Origin: CAWKCE01 sp032127035
Lineage (GTDB): Bacteria; Actinomycetota; Actinomycetes; JAHEKZ01
Direction: 5' to 3'
Assembly: GCA_963848085.1 (NCBI GenBank)
Contig: CAWKCE010000009.1
Span: 1-35,120, forward strand
Length of the DNA stretch: 35,120 bases
Shown here: in pieces, positions 16,945 through 25,970 of the stretch
Layout of the letters: the number at the start of each line of letters is the position of its first letter
How positions within the stretch are numbered: position 1 is the first letter of the stretch
The notes under the pieces: model-generated
What the model was told of the DNA's origin: nothing
Database searches by the model: none
Seen by the model: only the letters and a program-made list of their open reading frames with translations
Made by a program: the position numbers and the translations under genes

Positions 16945-17810
16945 TCTCGATCCTCTGTTCGTGTGGCTGCGCGATATCCGAGCACGCACCGATAGGGGGG
17001 TCCCGATGCGACAGAGATCCGCTCCAACCAGGCCGCACGCATCAAGGCCACCACCTCGTCGCGAGTGAAGCGATGCTCAACCCGGGTTCCCAGCCGATCG
17101 AGGGCATCGGTCCTCATCACATAGAACGGCTTGTCGCGGTAGGCGGCGAGGGGTAAGCCCGATGCCTCCAGACCCGCCCGGTCGGCAATTCCGGCGACCC
17201 GAGCAAGGGGCCAGTAGATGCTCCCGGCCACGACGTCGCATGCAAGCGCGCGGGGACGCTGCGGAAGACCTGAGATCAACGCCCGACCAGAGTCGGAAAT
17301 CCTCCACAGAAGCCGATACCACTTCGGCCGATTGTCGAGGGCGTAGTAGAGGTACACGAGGACTGGGGCGCGACCTTGACCTTGGACACGATGTCGCGAA
17401 GACCCTTGAGCGGATCCGGCGTGTGATGCAGAACTCCCATGAGTAAGCGAAATCCAGGACTCGTCGACCAAGGGCAACGCGCCTGCCGACCCGCAGGCGA
17501 GTGAGATGTTCTGGTGTTTCGCGAGCCGACTGCGTGCGGTGCTCAACGCGTCACTCGCGGGGTCGATGCAGATTAGGTGCCCAACGCGGGAGCGGTCAGA
17601 TTCGCCCAGCGCCCAGAGCCGCACCCGATGTCTGCGCCAACCGCAGCGGGTGGCAGGTCTTCCCACGGGAAGATCACAAAGTACGCACTATGGGTCTGTT
17701 GCAGGTCTGACTCGCTTCGCGCCGCCTGGTCGAAGCGTGTCCACTCGTACCCGAATCCATCGACTGTCTGCCTGTCGACGTTTCCCGGCGGTGATACCGG
17801 ACAGATGGCT
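16941..17810 (-). pseudogene. SAM-dependent methyltransferase, multiply frameshifted
   Basis: Reading across frames on the minus strand gives VDRQTVDGFGYEWTRFDQAA near 17790, GADIGCGSGRWA (SAM motif I) near 17620, then HLICIDPASDALSTARSRLA near 17575. ACGSAGALPLVDES near 17480, GVLHHTPDPLKGLRDI near 17435 and VLVYLYYALDNRPKWYRLLW near 17360 follow. The frame then runs on to the stop at 16941. Frame changes are needed near 17590, 17440 and 17372. The protein is a class I methyltransferase of the sort that modifies sugars or lipid-linked glycans. GC content is lower than in the flanking operons. It could be dead or suffer from sequencing errors. The start codon is not clear. It is downstream of the broken GT4 and convergent with the sugar transferase. 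Confidence 0.7.
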
Positions 17811-17814
17811 TCGG

Positions 17815-18958
17815 GGACGCCCTGCTGTAGATCTGTTCCATCCGCTTCTCGGCGTGGCGAATGTCGAATCGGTTCCCCGTCCTCCCGGCTCCGGCGAGGA
17901 GTCGCAGGTAGAAGTCCCTGTCTTCCGTGATGCGTAGCATCGCCGCAGCCAGGCCTTCTGCGTCTCCGGCGGGCACCAGGCAGCCGTTCGTCCTTCCGAC
18001 ACTGCGTCCGTGAGTCCACCGACAGCCGTTGCGATGCAGGGCAATCCCACCGTTAACGCCTCCATCGCGGCGATCGGAAAGCCCTCGCAGTGCGAGGCCA
18101 AAACGAAGGCATCAGCGCCGCTCAGGAGTCGTGGCACGTCGCTTCGGTAGCCGAGGACTATGACCCCGTCGGCTAGACCGAGCCTCTCGACATCGCGCCT
18201 TACAGCTGCCTCAAGAGGCCCCTGCCCGACAACCACCAGCCGCAAGTATTGGTTGGATGCCCGCGCCTCCGAGAAGGCGGATAGGAGCATGGGGTAGTTC
18301 TTGTGGACTCGGAAGTTCGCGACGGTGATGAAGACAAAGTCCTTGTCACCCACATTCCATTCGCGCCGCACTCCTTGCCGGTCCTTGCTGCCTTCGAAGT
18401 CGCGCAGAACGATTCCGTGGGTCAGAACCTCGACGCGGTCTCTCAGCCGGGCGGGCGCCACAGACTCGCGAACGGACGACGAGACGGCGATGTCGCAATC
18501 GTCCGTCCACATCGTCACCTTGTTCGCCCACCGAGAAGGGACGCGGTAGGCGTCCCAGTGATTGTGCTCTGTGTACACGAGCAGCGGACGTTGCCTGCGG
18601 GTGGGAGTCCGGACTACCAGTCGGGCCCCCACTGCCGACGAAGGTGAGTGCACGTGCAAGACATGAAAGTCACCGGCGATGAGTAGTTCTCGCAGTCTCC
18701 GAGTCCAGCCCACCGCAAGGTCTCCACCCTTTCCGATGCAGTGGACCTTGACTCCGGATTCCTCCAGCTCGCGTACGAGTTCGTTCTTGTCGGGCGTAGG
18801 TAAGCGACCTCGTACTCGACGTGCTCGACGTCCCTCACCTTGGCGAGAGAAACGAGCAGCTGCTCGGCCCCGCCGATTCCCAGACCCTTGATGAGCCATA
18901 ACACTCGGCGCGGGCCAACCGGGCCAACCTCGCCAGGTACTCCCGCGTCACCCGTCAT
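17815..18958 (-). pseudogene. GT4 glycosyltransferase with two frameshifts
   Basis: From ATG 18958 the N-terminus reads RVLWLIKGLGIGGAEQLLVS, a GT4 acceptor-side motif. A one-base shift near 18795 leads to NELVRELEESGVKVHCIG, LVYTEHNHWDAYRVPSRWAN, ITVANFRVHKNYPMLLSAF, GADAFVLASHCEGFPIAAME (donor-site E-x7-E) and GLPCIATAVGGLTDAVSEGR. A second shift near 17985 leads to CLVPAGDAEGLAAAMLRITE and RHAEKRMEQIY near the end. The largest single open frame lacks both ends of the enzyme. The gene is divergent from asnB and GC-poorer than its neighbours. Confidence 0.75.
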
Positions 18959-19036
18959 GGCTCCGTATCCTGCCAGGCGGGTACGGGCCGCGATCAGACG
19001 TCGGTCCAGGGGCACCCGGATGGGGGAGCGTCACGC

Positions 19037-20959
19037 GTGTGCGGGATCGTCGGGCTCCTCGGCCGTCGGCTGGGTCGAGACGAGCTCGCTGACGCCGTGG
19101 CGCGGATGTCCGGCGCGGTCGCGCACCGCGGCCCCGACGACCAAGGCGTCTGGCTGGACCCCGAGGTCGGTCTGGGGTTCGGGCATCGGCGGCTCGCGGT
19201 CATCGACCTGTCGGTCGAGGGGCACCAGCCGATGGTGTCCTCCGACGGCCGGTGGGTCCTGGTCCTCAACGGCGAGATCTACGACCACACCGACCACCGG
19301 CGGCGCCTGGAGTCGGACGGCGTGCGGTTCCGCGGCCACTCCGACACCGAGGTGCTGGTCGAGCTGATCGCTCAGCGAGGCGTGCTTGCTGCGGTCGAGG
19401 CCGTCGACGGCATGTTCGCGCTGGCAGCGTGGGACCGCCAGGAACGACGGCTGACGCTCGCGCGAGACCCGATCGGCGAGAAGCCGCTCACCTATGGCCG
19501 TCGAGCGGACATGTTCGCGTTCGGAAGTGAGCTGACGGCCCTGCGACGCCTGCCGGGCACCGACGACCTCGACCCTGACGCCCTCGCCGAGTACCTGCGC
19601 CTGGGGTTCGTGCCAGCGCCACTGTCGATCCTCGCCGGGACTAGCAAGCTCCCCGCGGGGCACCTGCTGGAGGTCGGAGCCGACGGGTCCCACGGCGACC
19701 CGGTCGCGTACTGGTCCCTGGCCGACGTCGCGACCCGCAGGCTCGCCGAGCCGCTGCCGGACGCCGACACCCTGCTCGTCGAGCAGGCGGAGGAGATGCT
19801 GCGCCGCTCGGTGGGCCGGCGGCTGGTCGCCGACGTCCCCGTCGGTGCGTTCCTGTCGGGCGGCATCGACTCCTCGACCGTCGTGGCCCTGGCGCAGGCG
19901 GTGAGTGGACGCCCGGTGAGGACGTTCACGGTGGCGGTGGGTGGGGCAGGGGACGAGTCGACGGCAGCCGCGGCGGTGGCCCGCCACCTGGGCACCGACC
20001 ACACCACGCTGCCGTTCGGCGACCTCGACCCGCTCGACCTTGCCGCACAGGCGGCGACCCTCTACGACGAGCCGTTCGCCGACCCGTCCGGGGTGCCGAC
20101 GGCACTGATGTGCGCGGCAGCGCGGCAGCACGTGACCGTTGCGCTCTCCGGCGACGGGGGCGACGAAGTGCTCGCCGGGTACAACCGGTACCGAGCCGCC
20201 TACGGCCCACTCGGCCGGACGCTCGCGCTGCCCTCCGGGCCCCGTCGGGTGGTTGCCAGGGCCCTGACCATGCCCTCCCCTCACACCTACGACCGGCTCG
20301 GCTCGGCCCTGCCGTCACGGCTGCGCCGACCGGCGCTGGGCGACAAGGTGCACAAGGCGGCCGGGGTGCTGGCGTCGCCGGACCAGGTCGCCGCCTACCA
20401 GGCCCTGGTGCAGCAGTGGGCGCCCGGAGAGCTCGTCCCGGCGAGGCGCCCCGCGGCGGCGCTGCCCGGGCTCGCCGGGGGCTCGTCACTGGACCGCATG
20501 ATGCTGGCCGACCAGATGGTGACCCTGCCCGACGACATGCTGGTCAAGGTCGACCGAGCCAGCATGGCCGTGGCCCTGGAGGTGCGGGTGCCGCTGCTGG
20601 CGCCTGAGTTCGTCGCGTGGTCGTGGCGGCTGCCCGGGCGGGCCAAGGTGCGCGACGGGCAGGGCAAGTGGCTGCTGCGTCGGGTGCTCGACCGGCACGT
20701 GCCCCGCGACCTGGTGGACCGACCGAAGCTCGGCTTCGACCCGCCGCTGGCGGCCTGGCTGCGCGGGCCGCTGTGTGAGTGGGCGAGCGACCTGCTGGCC
20801 ACCGACCGGCTCCGAAACCAAGGGCTGCTGCGGCCGGAACCGGTGCAGGCCGCGCTCGCCGAGCACCTGTCGGGTCGACGCAACCATGACTACCGGCTGT
20901 GGACAGTGCTGATGCTGCAGAGCTGGCTGCTGGACACGGACAGGGAGCCGTCCCGGTGA
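19037..20959 (+). CDS. asnB: Asparagine synthase (glutamine-hydrolysing) family amidotransferase
   Basis: 640 aa. GTG 19037 is followed directly by TGC, placing the catalytic Cys at position 2 (MCGIVGLLG) as required for the N-terminal glutaminase after Met removal. GGGGGAG lies upstream. The class II glutaminase continues with AHRGPDDQGVWLD and LVLNGEIYDH. The synthetase domain has the ATP-pyrophosphatase signature GAFLSGGIDSSTVVALAQ at about residues 270-287 and SGDGGDEVLAGYNRY. In surface-glycan loci such paralogues often amidate uronic acids rather than make free asparagine; that assignment is by context. It is coupled by GTGA to the GNAT gene. Confidence 0.93.
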   Translation: MCGIVGLLGRRLGRDELADAVARMSGAVAHRGPDDQGVWLDPEVGLGFGHRRLAVIDLSVEGHQPMVSSDGRWVLVLNGEIYDHTDHRRRLESDGVRFRGHSDTEVLVELIAQRGVLAAVEAVDGMFALAAWDRQERRLTLARDPIGEKPLTYGRRADMFAFGSELTALRRLPGTDDLDPDALAEYLRLGFVPAPLSILAGTSKLPAGHLLEVGADGSHGDPVAYWSLADVATRRLAEPLPDADTLLVEQAEEMLRRSVGRRLVADVPVGAFLSGGIDSSTVVALAQAVSGRPVRTFTVAVGGAGDESTAAAAVARHLGTDHTTLPFGDLDPLDLAAQAATLYDEPFADPSGVPTALMCAAARQHVTVALSGDGGDEVLAGYNRYRAAYGPLGRTLALPSGPRRVVARALTMPSPHTYDRLGSALPSRLRRPALGDKVHKAAGVLASPDQVAAYQALVQQWAPGELVPARRPAAALPGLAGGSSLDRMMLADQMVTLPDDMLVKVDRASMAVALEVRVPLLAPEFVAWSWRLPGRAKVRDGQGKWLLRRVLDRHVPRDLVDRPKLGFDPPLAAWLRGPLCEWASDLLATDRLRNQGLLRPEPVQAALAEHLSGRRNHDYRLWTVLMLQSWLLDTDREPSR

Positions 20960-21933
20960 GCACTGATCGATCTGACGGTCTGGTCGTTCGACCGGCCACC
21001 GACGCGGACGACCCTGGCGTGATCGCCCTGGTGGGCCGGTCGCTCGGCTGGCATCCGGACGATCCCAACGAGGCGTTCTTCCGGTGGAAGCACCGGGAGT
21101 CCGCGTTCGGCCGGTCCCCGGCGTGGGTGGCCGAACGCGACGGACAGCTGCTCGGCTACCGCACCTTCATGCGCTGGCAGTTCGTGGACGACACCGGCGC
21201 TGTCGTCGACGCCGTCCGGGCGGTCGACACCGCTACCGCCCCGGAGGCCCGCGGGCTGGGCATCTTCAAGACCCTCACCCTGCACGGGCTGGAGGAGCTG
21301 ATGGCCGAGGGGGTCGGCCTGGTCTTCAACACACCCAACGACCAGAGCCGCCCCGGCTACCTGAAGATGGGCTGGCACGAGGTCGGCCGGCTGCCGGTGG
21401 GGATGCGCCCCTCGGGCCCGGTCGCCGCGGTCAAGATGGCGCGGGCCAAGGTCCCCGCCGACCTGTGGTCCCAGCGCAGCGACACCGGCGTGTCCGCGGC
21501 CGAGGCGCTGGCCGACGAGGCTGTGGCGACCGCGCTGCTCACCCACGCTCCGACCACCGGGCTGCGCACGCGGCGGTCTCCCGCCTACCTGGCGTGGCGG
21601 TTCTCCCTGGCGCCACTGCACTACCGGCTGCTCACCGTGTCCACGGACCCAGCCGAAGGCGGCGCCGTCTTCCGGCTGCGCCGCCGGGGACCCACGGTCG
21701 AGGCCGCGGTACTCGAGATCCTGGCGCCGGACGCGAGGGCTCGGGCCAGGCTCGTCCGTCAGGTTCTGCGCAGATCAGGGGCTGACTACGCCGTCCTGCT
21801 GCAGTCCGGACCGTCAGCCGGCACCATCCGCCTGCCCGGCCAGGGCCCACTGCTCACCTCCCGGCCGTTGAACGCTCAGCCGCCGGAGCTCGCTGGCTGG
21901 TCGCTGACGTTGGGAGACATCGAGCTGTTCTGA
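20956..21933 (+). CDS. GNAT-family N-acetyltransferase
   Basis: 325 aa from GTG 20956, overlapping the asnB stop. The N-terminal GNAT fold includes LVVRPATDADDPGVIALVGR, AWVAERDGQLLGYRTFMRW and the acetyl-CoA loop ATAPEARGLGIFKTLTLHGL at about residues 95-114, then FNTPNDQSRPGYLKMGW. The C-terminal 170 residues look like a second, degenerate GNAT-like half. Such two-lobed acetyltransferases are common in actinobacterial glycan loci, perhaps acetylating an amino sugar or an amino-acid substituent; the substrate is not known. The 3' end overlaps the tail of the convergent ligase-like gene by 58 bp. Confidence 0.8.
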   Translation: MSTDRSDGLVVRPATDADDPGVIALVGRSLGWHPDDPNEAFFRWKHRESAFGRSPAWVAERDGQLLGYRTFMRWQFVDDTGAVVDAVRAVDTATAPEARGLGIFKTLTLHGLEELMAEGVGLVFNTPNDQSRPGYLKMGWHEVGRLPVGMRPSGPVAAVKMARAKVPADLWSQRSDTGVSAAEALADEAVATALLTHAPTTGLRTRRSPAYLAWRFSLAPLHYRLLTVSTDPAEGGAVFRLRRRGPTVEAAVLEILAPDARARARLVRQVLRRSGADYAVLLQSGPSAGTIRLPGQGPLLTSRPLNAQPPELAGWSLTLGDIELF

Positions 21934-22943
21934 CGGCGATGAGAGCCGCCTGCGCGACGTCGGTCCTGGTAGGGACCGACCGCCAGCCCGAGCGACAGGG
22001 CGGCGGCACCGACGACGAGTGGGTAGTCGGCCACGTAGTCGACCAGCGTATGCAGACAGAACGCCGCCCAGCCGACCGCGCCGACGATTGCCGGGCCGGC
22101 CTGGGTGAGCGCCAGCGACCAGAAGGCCCACGCCACCAGCAGGAGCAGGAGTGCGGCCCCGACCAACCCGGTCTCCGCCGCCACCTCGAGGACTGCGGAA
22201 TGAGCGGCCTGGGTGTCGGTGTCGGACGCGGCGGTGGGGCTGGCCGTGGCGAACGACTGGGGGCCGTGCCCGGTCAGTGGTTCCGAGCGGGCCAGGTCCG
22301 CAGCGTCGGACCAGAGGTCCACCCGTCGCTCGGACACCGCACGAGCCGCCGCGTCGCCTCCGACGCCGAGTGCCACCGTTGCCTGCCCGGCGACGGCCAC
22401 CGCGACGAGCAGCCCACAAGCGAGGACCAGGAGGCGTCCGCTGCGAGGGCTGACGAGGAGGACGACGAGACCGGCTGCGAACAGCACGGCGCCGCCGCCG
22501 AGGGCGGCCCACGACTCGTTGAACCACGCGACCGACAGCACCGGGACAGACGCCGCGGCCAGGAGAAGCCTGCCGGTCATCGGCGTCGTCCGGGTGGCGG
22601 CGACGAGCAGGACCGCGGCGACCTGAACCGCCAGGGCCGCGTTGGCATTGGCGTACCCGAGCGGGCCGGCCAGCGGTCCGCCGTCCAGCGCCCCATCGGT
22701 GGTGAGGATCCACGCGCCGAACGCCGTGGCCACCACCGCGGCAATGGCCCACGCCCAGCGGCCGGTGAGCCGACCGACCGCGTACGCGCCGACGAAGACT
22801 CCGAGGGTGGCCAGGTAGTCCGCAGGGTCGCCCCCGGTGGTCTGGGCGGAGACCAGAACCCACCCGGCGAAGGCCCCGGCGATGGCGAGCCCGACTAGGT
22901 CCGAGCGGACCGGCACCGCGGATCCTCGCGTCACGGGCGCCAC
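21876..22943 (-). CDS. O-antigen ligase/polymerase-like membrane protein (Wzy_C type)
   Basis: 355 aa with about ten hydrophobic segments. The extracytoplasmic loop carries ERRVDLWSDAADLARSEPLT, then GHGPQSF, and after a short gap AAHSAVLEVAAETGLVGAAL. The pattern R-x(2)-LW-x(n)-P-x(2)-G-x-G and later H-x(3)-L-x(4)-E-x-G-x-x-G is typical of WaaL/Wzy_C proteins, which join undecaprenyl-linked glycans. At 355 aa it is shorter than usual. The predicted GTG at 22943 leaves only 28 bp to the divergent acetyltransferase; GTG 22934 or 22916 are alternatives. The last 35 residues are hydrophilic and Ser-rich. Confidence 0.8.
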   Translation of the reverse strand: MAPVTRGSAVPVRSDLVGLAIAGAFAGWVLVSAQTTGGDPADYLATLGVFVGAYAVGRLTGRWAWAIAAVVATAFGAWILTTDGALDGGPLAGPLGYANANAALAVQVAAVLLVAATRTTPMTGRLLLAAASVPVLSVAWFNESWAALGGGAVLFAAGLVVLLVSPRSGRLLVLACGLLVAVAVAGQATVALGVGGDAAARAVSERRVDLWSDAADLARSEPLTGHGPQSFATASPTAASDTDTQAAHSAVLEVAAETGLVGAALLLLLVAWAFWSLALTQAGPAIVGAVGWAAFCLHTLVDYVADYPLVVGAAALSLGLAVGPYQDRRRAGGSHRRQNSSMSPNVSDQPASSGG

Positions 22944-22971
22944 GGTAGGTGCTGACCGGCAGGATGGGGGC

Positions 22972-23583
22972 GTGGATCTGTGGATCGTGGGGGCCGGTGG
23001 CCTCGGGCGTGAGGTTCTCGACGCCTGCCTGGCATCGGGTCGGGACGTTGCCGGCTTCCTGGACGACTCGCGGGCGGGGGAGACCGTCCGTGACCTCGCG
23101 GTGCGCTCCCCAGACGCACCCGAGGTGGTCGCCGGGGCCAGCTACGTGATCGGGATCGCCGATCCCGACTCCCGGGTCCGCCTGGCCCAGCTGCTCGACA
23201 GTCGAGGGCTGCAACCCACGACTGTCCGGCACCCGAGCGCCCAGGTAGCGCCGGAGACCGAGGTAGGAGCTGGCTGCATCCTGCTGGGCAACGCCTACGT
23301 CTCGAGCTCGGTCACCCTCGGAGCCCACACGCAGGTGCAGTACAACGCGACCGTCGGCCACGACGCCGTGCTGGGCGACTTCGTCACCGTGTACCCGGGG
23401 GCGAACGTGTCAGGCAGCGTGCAGCTCGCCGTCCGTGTCTCAGTGGGCAGTGGAGCGGTGGTGCTGCAGGGCCGGGCATTGGGAGAAAGGGCCTTCGCCG
23501 GGGCCGGGGCAGTGGTTACGCGCGACGTGCCGGCTGGCGTGATCGTGACGGGTTCCCCGGCCCGCCCGCTCGAACGCCCCTAG
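22972..23583 (+). CDS. PglD/NeuD-like sugar O/N-acetyltransferase
   Basis: 203 aa from GTG 22972 (AGGA seven bases upstream). The N-terminal NeuD/PglD Rossmann-like domain is clear (LWIVGAGGLGREVLDACLAS). From about residue 95 a left-handed beta-helix of hexapeptide repeats follows, with VGHDAVLGDFVTVYPGANVS at about residues 128-147. Its His corresponds to the general base of PglD. The end GAVVTRDVPAGVIVTGSPAR is standard. It would acetylate the 4-amino group of a UDP-4-amino-sugar, completing a bacillosamine-type route with the dehydratase, aminotransferase and PglC-like enzyme elsewhere in the window. Confidence 0.88.
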   Translation: MDLWIVGAGGLGREVLDACLASGRDVAGFLDDSRAGETVRDLAVRSPDAPEVVAGASYVIGIADPDSRVRLAQLLDSRGLQPTTVRHPSAQVAPETEVGAGCILLGNAYVSSSVTLGAHTQVQYNATVGHDAVLGDFVTVYPGANVSGSVQLAVRVSVGSGAVVLQGRALGERAFAGAGAVVTRDVPAGVIVTGSPARPLERP

Positions 23584-23697
23584 CCCAGACGTCCCGCCAT
23601 GCGGCATCAGGTCCACCTGCCTCGACGACTCCGAGTGGCCTGGTCGTGACGACGCACCACCGAGGTGACCGGAGCCTCGAGGGGGCGGACCGGCCGA

Positions 23698-24273
23698 TCA
23701 GGCGAGGACGCCGCAGACCTCCAGCTGCACCGAGCTCAAGCTGAACGTCGCGGAAGTCGGGTTCGTGGAGTCGTTGTTGACGTACATCCTGGCTTTGCCG
23801 TCCTGTACGAGGTCGCCGTACGACCCCCCTGGGGTAGCGCTACCACCCGTGGGACCGAAACCTTGGACGAACGGGTTCAGTGCGCTCGGGTTCCCGTACA
23901 GCTGGAGGCCGTAGTGGCTTGTGACTGGTGGGTAAGGCTCCTTCGCCCAGGTGATGCTGAACTTGCAGTCTGGCCCGATCATGCCTCCGTCGGCCTGCGT
24001 CAGCCGAACCGTGATGGAGCTGACAGACGCGAAGGCGACACCAAGGTCAAAGTCGAAGATGTGTTCATACCCTGGACCGAACTCCCACGTGGGCGAGCCG
24101 ACGAGCGTCTGCTGACGACAGCCGGCCGTTTCCGGAGCCGCGCTTCCGGCCATCGCCGGGCTCAGGGACAGCACCGACGGCGCCGCCCAGACCAGGCCGG
24201 TGGTAGCTGCCGCCCGTCCAAGGAATCGGCGCCTACTGGTTCTTGCCCGTGCGTTGCTCTCGCTATCGCTCAT
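23698..24273 (-). CDS. Tat-exported small beta-rich protein
   Basis: 191 aa. The leader TSRRRFLGRAAATTGLVWAA, then PSV, has the twin arginines and the W-A-A-P motif of the exported family, ending SPAMA before GSAAP. The mature part has three Cys (near the start, in PDCKF and in the terminal LEVCG) and alternates short hydrophobic strands with Gly/Pro turns. No named domain was recognised. It lies 42 bp downstream of the next Tat gene on the same strand and lacks its own palindrome promoter, so it is probably read from the promoter at 24870-24920. It ends facing the PglD-like gene, with a 114-bp gap in which I see nothing distinctive. Confidence 0.75.
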   Translation of the reverse strand: MSDSESNARARTSRRRFLGRAAATTGLVWAAPSVLSLSPAMAGSAAPETAGCRQQTLVGSPTWEFGPGYEHIFDFDLGVAFASVSSITVRLTQADGGMIGPDCKFSITWAKEPYPPVTSHYGLQLYGNPSALNPFVQGFGPTGGSATPGGSYGDLVQDGKARMYVNNDSTNPTSATFSLSSVQLEVCGVLA

Positions 24274-24315
24274 GGCCAGGTCAGCCCTTCAGGTGTCGTT
24301 CGAGCCAGGTGTGGG

Positions 24316-24831
24316 TTAGGCGGGTGTGCCGTCGATGCAGACCTGTCCCTCGAAGAGGATGGCCGGGCCAGAACTCGACTTGGAGATGGTCCACGAGATC
24401 AACCCTGAATACACATTGGGCAGGTTCCCCCAAATCGACTGGGGGTAAGTGATGGCGGGGTAGGTCGGACCCCAGGTCGATCCCCACCCGTCGCTGGCCA
24501 CGGCGCCGAAGCTCTTCATCACGAGCGGGGCGACAACATCAGTTCTGATCGAGAAGCGAATGGCAGTGATCTGCGAGAACCCGAATCCGAAGTTGACGCT
24601 GGCTGCAGCGGACAGGCCGCCGTCCGACGGCGGAGAGACCGTCGCGGGTGTCGGTGTGAGGATCATTGGCGCGCAGTAGGTGCCAGCGGGTCTGGCGCTG
24701 CCCGCCGAGGCGACCCCGAGGGTCGACACTGCCGGAGCCGACCACACGACGCCGGTCGCGACGGCCGCGCCACCGAGGAATCGCCGTCGTCCGATGCCAG
24801 ATCGATCGTTGTCTGCGGATTCCACATCCAT
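24316..24831 (-). CDS. Tat-exported small protein
   Basis: 171 aa from ATG 24831, preceded by AGGGGGG. An upstream TTG start at 24870 is open but lies inside the predicted -10 box, so it is rejected. The leader GIGRRRFLGGAAVATGVVWS, then APAVSTL, has the family W-S-A-P motif and ends VASA before GSARP. The mature domain has two Cys (GTYC near its start, GQVCIDG near its end), as in the larger paralogues at the right of the window. The repeated aromatic/Gly turns suggest a beta-sandwich. The function is unknown. It is the first gene of a two-gene operon. Confidence 0.75.
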   Translation of the reverse strand: MDVESADNDRSGIGRRRFLGGAAVATGVVWSAPAVSTLGVASAGSARPAGTYCAPMILTPTPATVSPPSDGGLSAAASVNFGFGFSQITAIRFSIRTDVVAPLVMKSFGAVASDGWGSTWGPTYPAITYPQSIWGNLPNVYSGLISWTISKSSSGPAILFEGQVCIDGTPA

Positions 24832-24869
24832 CTGCGATGCCCCCCTAGGCCTCGTGTGCAGTTCGGTCA

Positions 24870-24920
24870 AGAATCCGCAGTTGCCAAGTGATACGCCCTA
24901 CGCAATCGGCGTGAATTTCC
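24870..24920 (-). promoter_or_regulatory. Shared palindrome promoter, copy F (Tat genes at 24831 and 24273)
   Basis: Minus strand: GGAA (24920-24917), 14 nt, CGTA. The core CGCCGATTGCGTAG is at 24911-24898. GATTCT (24875-24870) lies exactly 24 nt after TTGCGT, a near-match to the TANNNT seen in the other copies. The flanking GACGGAA is shared with copy E. Confidence 0.6.
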
Positions 24921-24994
24921 GTCGTTGACAGGAGCGAGCCCCGCACGACACCGAGCTGCGTTCGGGCATGTGACCCTGCGTTGGCGTGTGATCG

Positions 24995-25017
24995 CTGACG
25001 GTGTGGCCCGCCGTCAG
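24995..25017 (-). terminator. Hairpin at the end of the epimerase gene
   Basis: CTGACGG and CCGTCAG form a perfect seven-pair stem with a nine-base loop, overlapping the stop codon of the minus-strand epimerase gene. No U-run follows. It is a possible terminator that would also separate this gene from the Tat operon promoter. Confidence 0.35.
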
Positions 25018-25970
25018 ACCGCCTTGCCCTGTTGGGCTGCCAGGTAGCCGCGGTACCAGTCGACGGTGTGCTCCAAGCCTTCCCGGAGGCCCACCGGCAT
25101 GATGGCGGGGAACAGTTCTTTGATTCGGCTGGTGTCCGCCTGCGAGTCCCGCACGTCGCCAGCTCGAGGCTCGGTGTACTCGACCTGCAGCGGCCGGCCG
25201 ACCACATCGCCCAGCGCGTCGATGTACTGGTTGAGCGAGGTGCGGGTGCCGAACGCGCAGTTCATTGCGCCGTCGTAGGAGACCTTGCGGACCACGGCGT
25301 CGGCGATGACGTTGCACAACGTTCCGACGTAGGTGAAGTCGCGGGTCTGCTCGCCGTCGCCGTGCACGACCAGCGGTTCGTCGGTGAGGGCAGCGAGCAC
25401 GAAGTTCGGCGTGACGGCGGCATAGGCGTGGCCCGCGGACTGGAAGGCCCCGTAGACGTTGAAGAACCGGCACGGCAGTACGCCCAGCCCGTAGCTACGG
25501 GCGAACGAGAGCGCGTACATCTCGGTAGCGAGCTTGCTCACCGCGTAGGGGGAGATGGGGTCGGTTCGCATCGTCTCGCGCTTGGGGAGCTCGCGGTTGG
25601 CCCCGTAGACCGACGACGAGGACGCGACCACGATGTGCTCGACACCGGCCCGCCTGGCCGCCTGCAGTACCTCGACGGTGCCGGTGGCGTTCACCAGGTG
25701 GGAGCTCATGGGATCGACGATCGAGCGGGGGACCGAGGGGATGGCTGCGAGGTGGACCACGGACGAGGCACCGGCGAAGGCGTGGTTGAGGGCGTCCGGG
25801 TCGAGGATTGTGGCCTTGTGCAGCTGCACGGCGGTGCCAGCCAGGTTCGCCTCGAACCCGGTGGACAGGTCGTCCACCGCGACGACCTCGGTGACCTCGG
25901 GGCGCGCCAACAGGGCTCGGCCCAGGTTGGCCCCGATGAACCCGGCCCCACCGGTGATGACGACCTTCAT
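25014..25970 (-). CDS. NAD-dependent nucleotide-sugar epimerase/dehydratase (GalE-like SDR)
   Basis: 318 aa from ATG 25970 (GGGGGA upstream; an ATG four codons earlier at 25982 is less well placed). The dinucleotide motif VVITGGAGFIGANL is at residues 3-16. VVHLAAIPSV follows, and the catalytic SSSSVYG and SPYAVSK supply Ser, Tyr142 and Lys146. FFNVYG, VHGDGEQTRDFTYV and the C-terminal RAGDVRDSQADTSRIKELF are typical of extended SDR sugar epimerases acting on UDP-Glc/GlcNAc or dTDP sugars. The exact substrate cannot be read from the sequence. It is divergent from the GT4 at 26085. Confidence 0.9.
   Translation of the reverse strand: MKVVITGGAGFIGANLGRALLARPEVTEVVAVDDLSTGFEANLAGTAVQLHKATILDPDALNHAFAGASSVVHLAAIPSVPRSIVDPMSSHLVNATGTVEVLQAARRAGVEHIVVASSSSVYGANRELPKRETMRTDPISPYAVSKLATEMYALSFARSYGLGVLPCRFFNVYGAFQSAGHAYAAVTPNFVLAALTDEPLVVHGDGEQTRDFTYVGTLCNVIADAVVRKVSYDGAMNCAFGTRTSLNQYIDALGDVVGRPLQVEYTEPRAGDVRDSQADTSRIKELFPAIMPVGLREGLEHTVDWYRGYLAAQQGKAV

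Noticed and set aside
19037..20959. AsnB as a lasso-peptide cyclase with the PqqD proteins
   Set aside because: No lasso precursor or transglutaminase-like B2 protease is present, and the intact Cys2 glutaminase and full-length AsnB architecture fit amidotransfer in a glycan locus better.
21814..23361. A 515-codon minus-strand open frame
   Set aside because: It crosses the GNAT end, the ligase-like gene in the wrong frame and the PglD-like gene; its translation is low-complexity Arg/Gly.
24832..24870. Upstream start of the Tat gene at 24870
   Set aside because: It falls inside the predicted -10 box and lacks a ribosome site; ATG 24831 has AGGGGGG upstream and gives a normal Tat leader.
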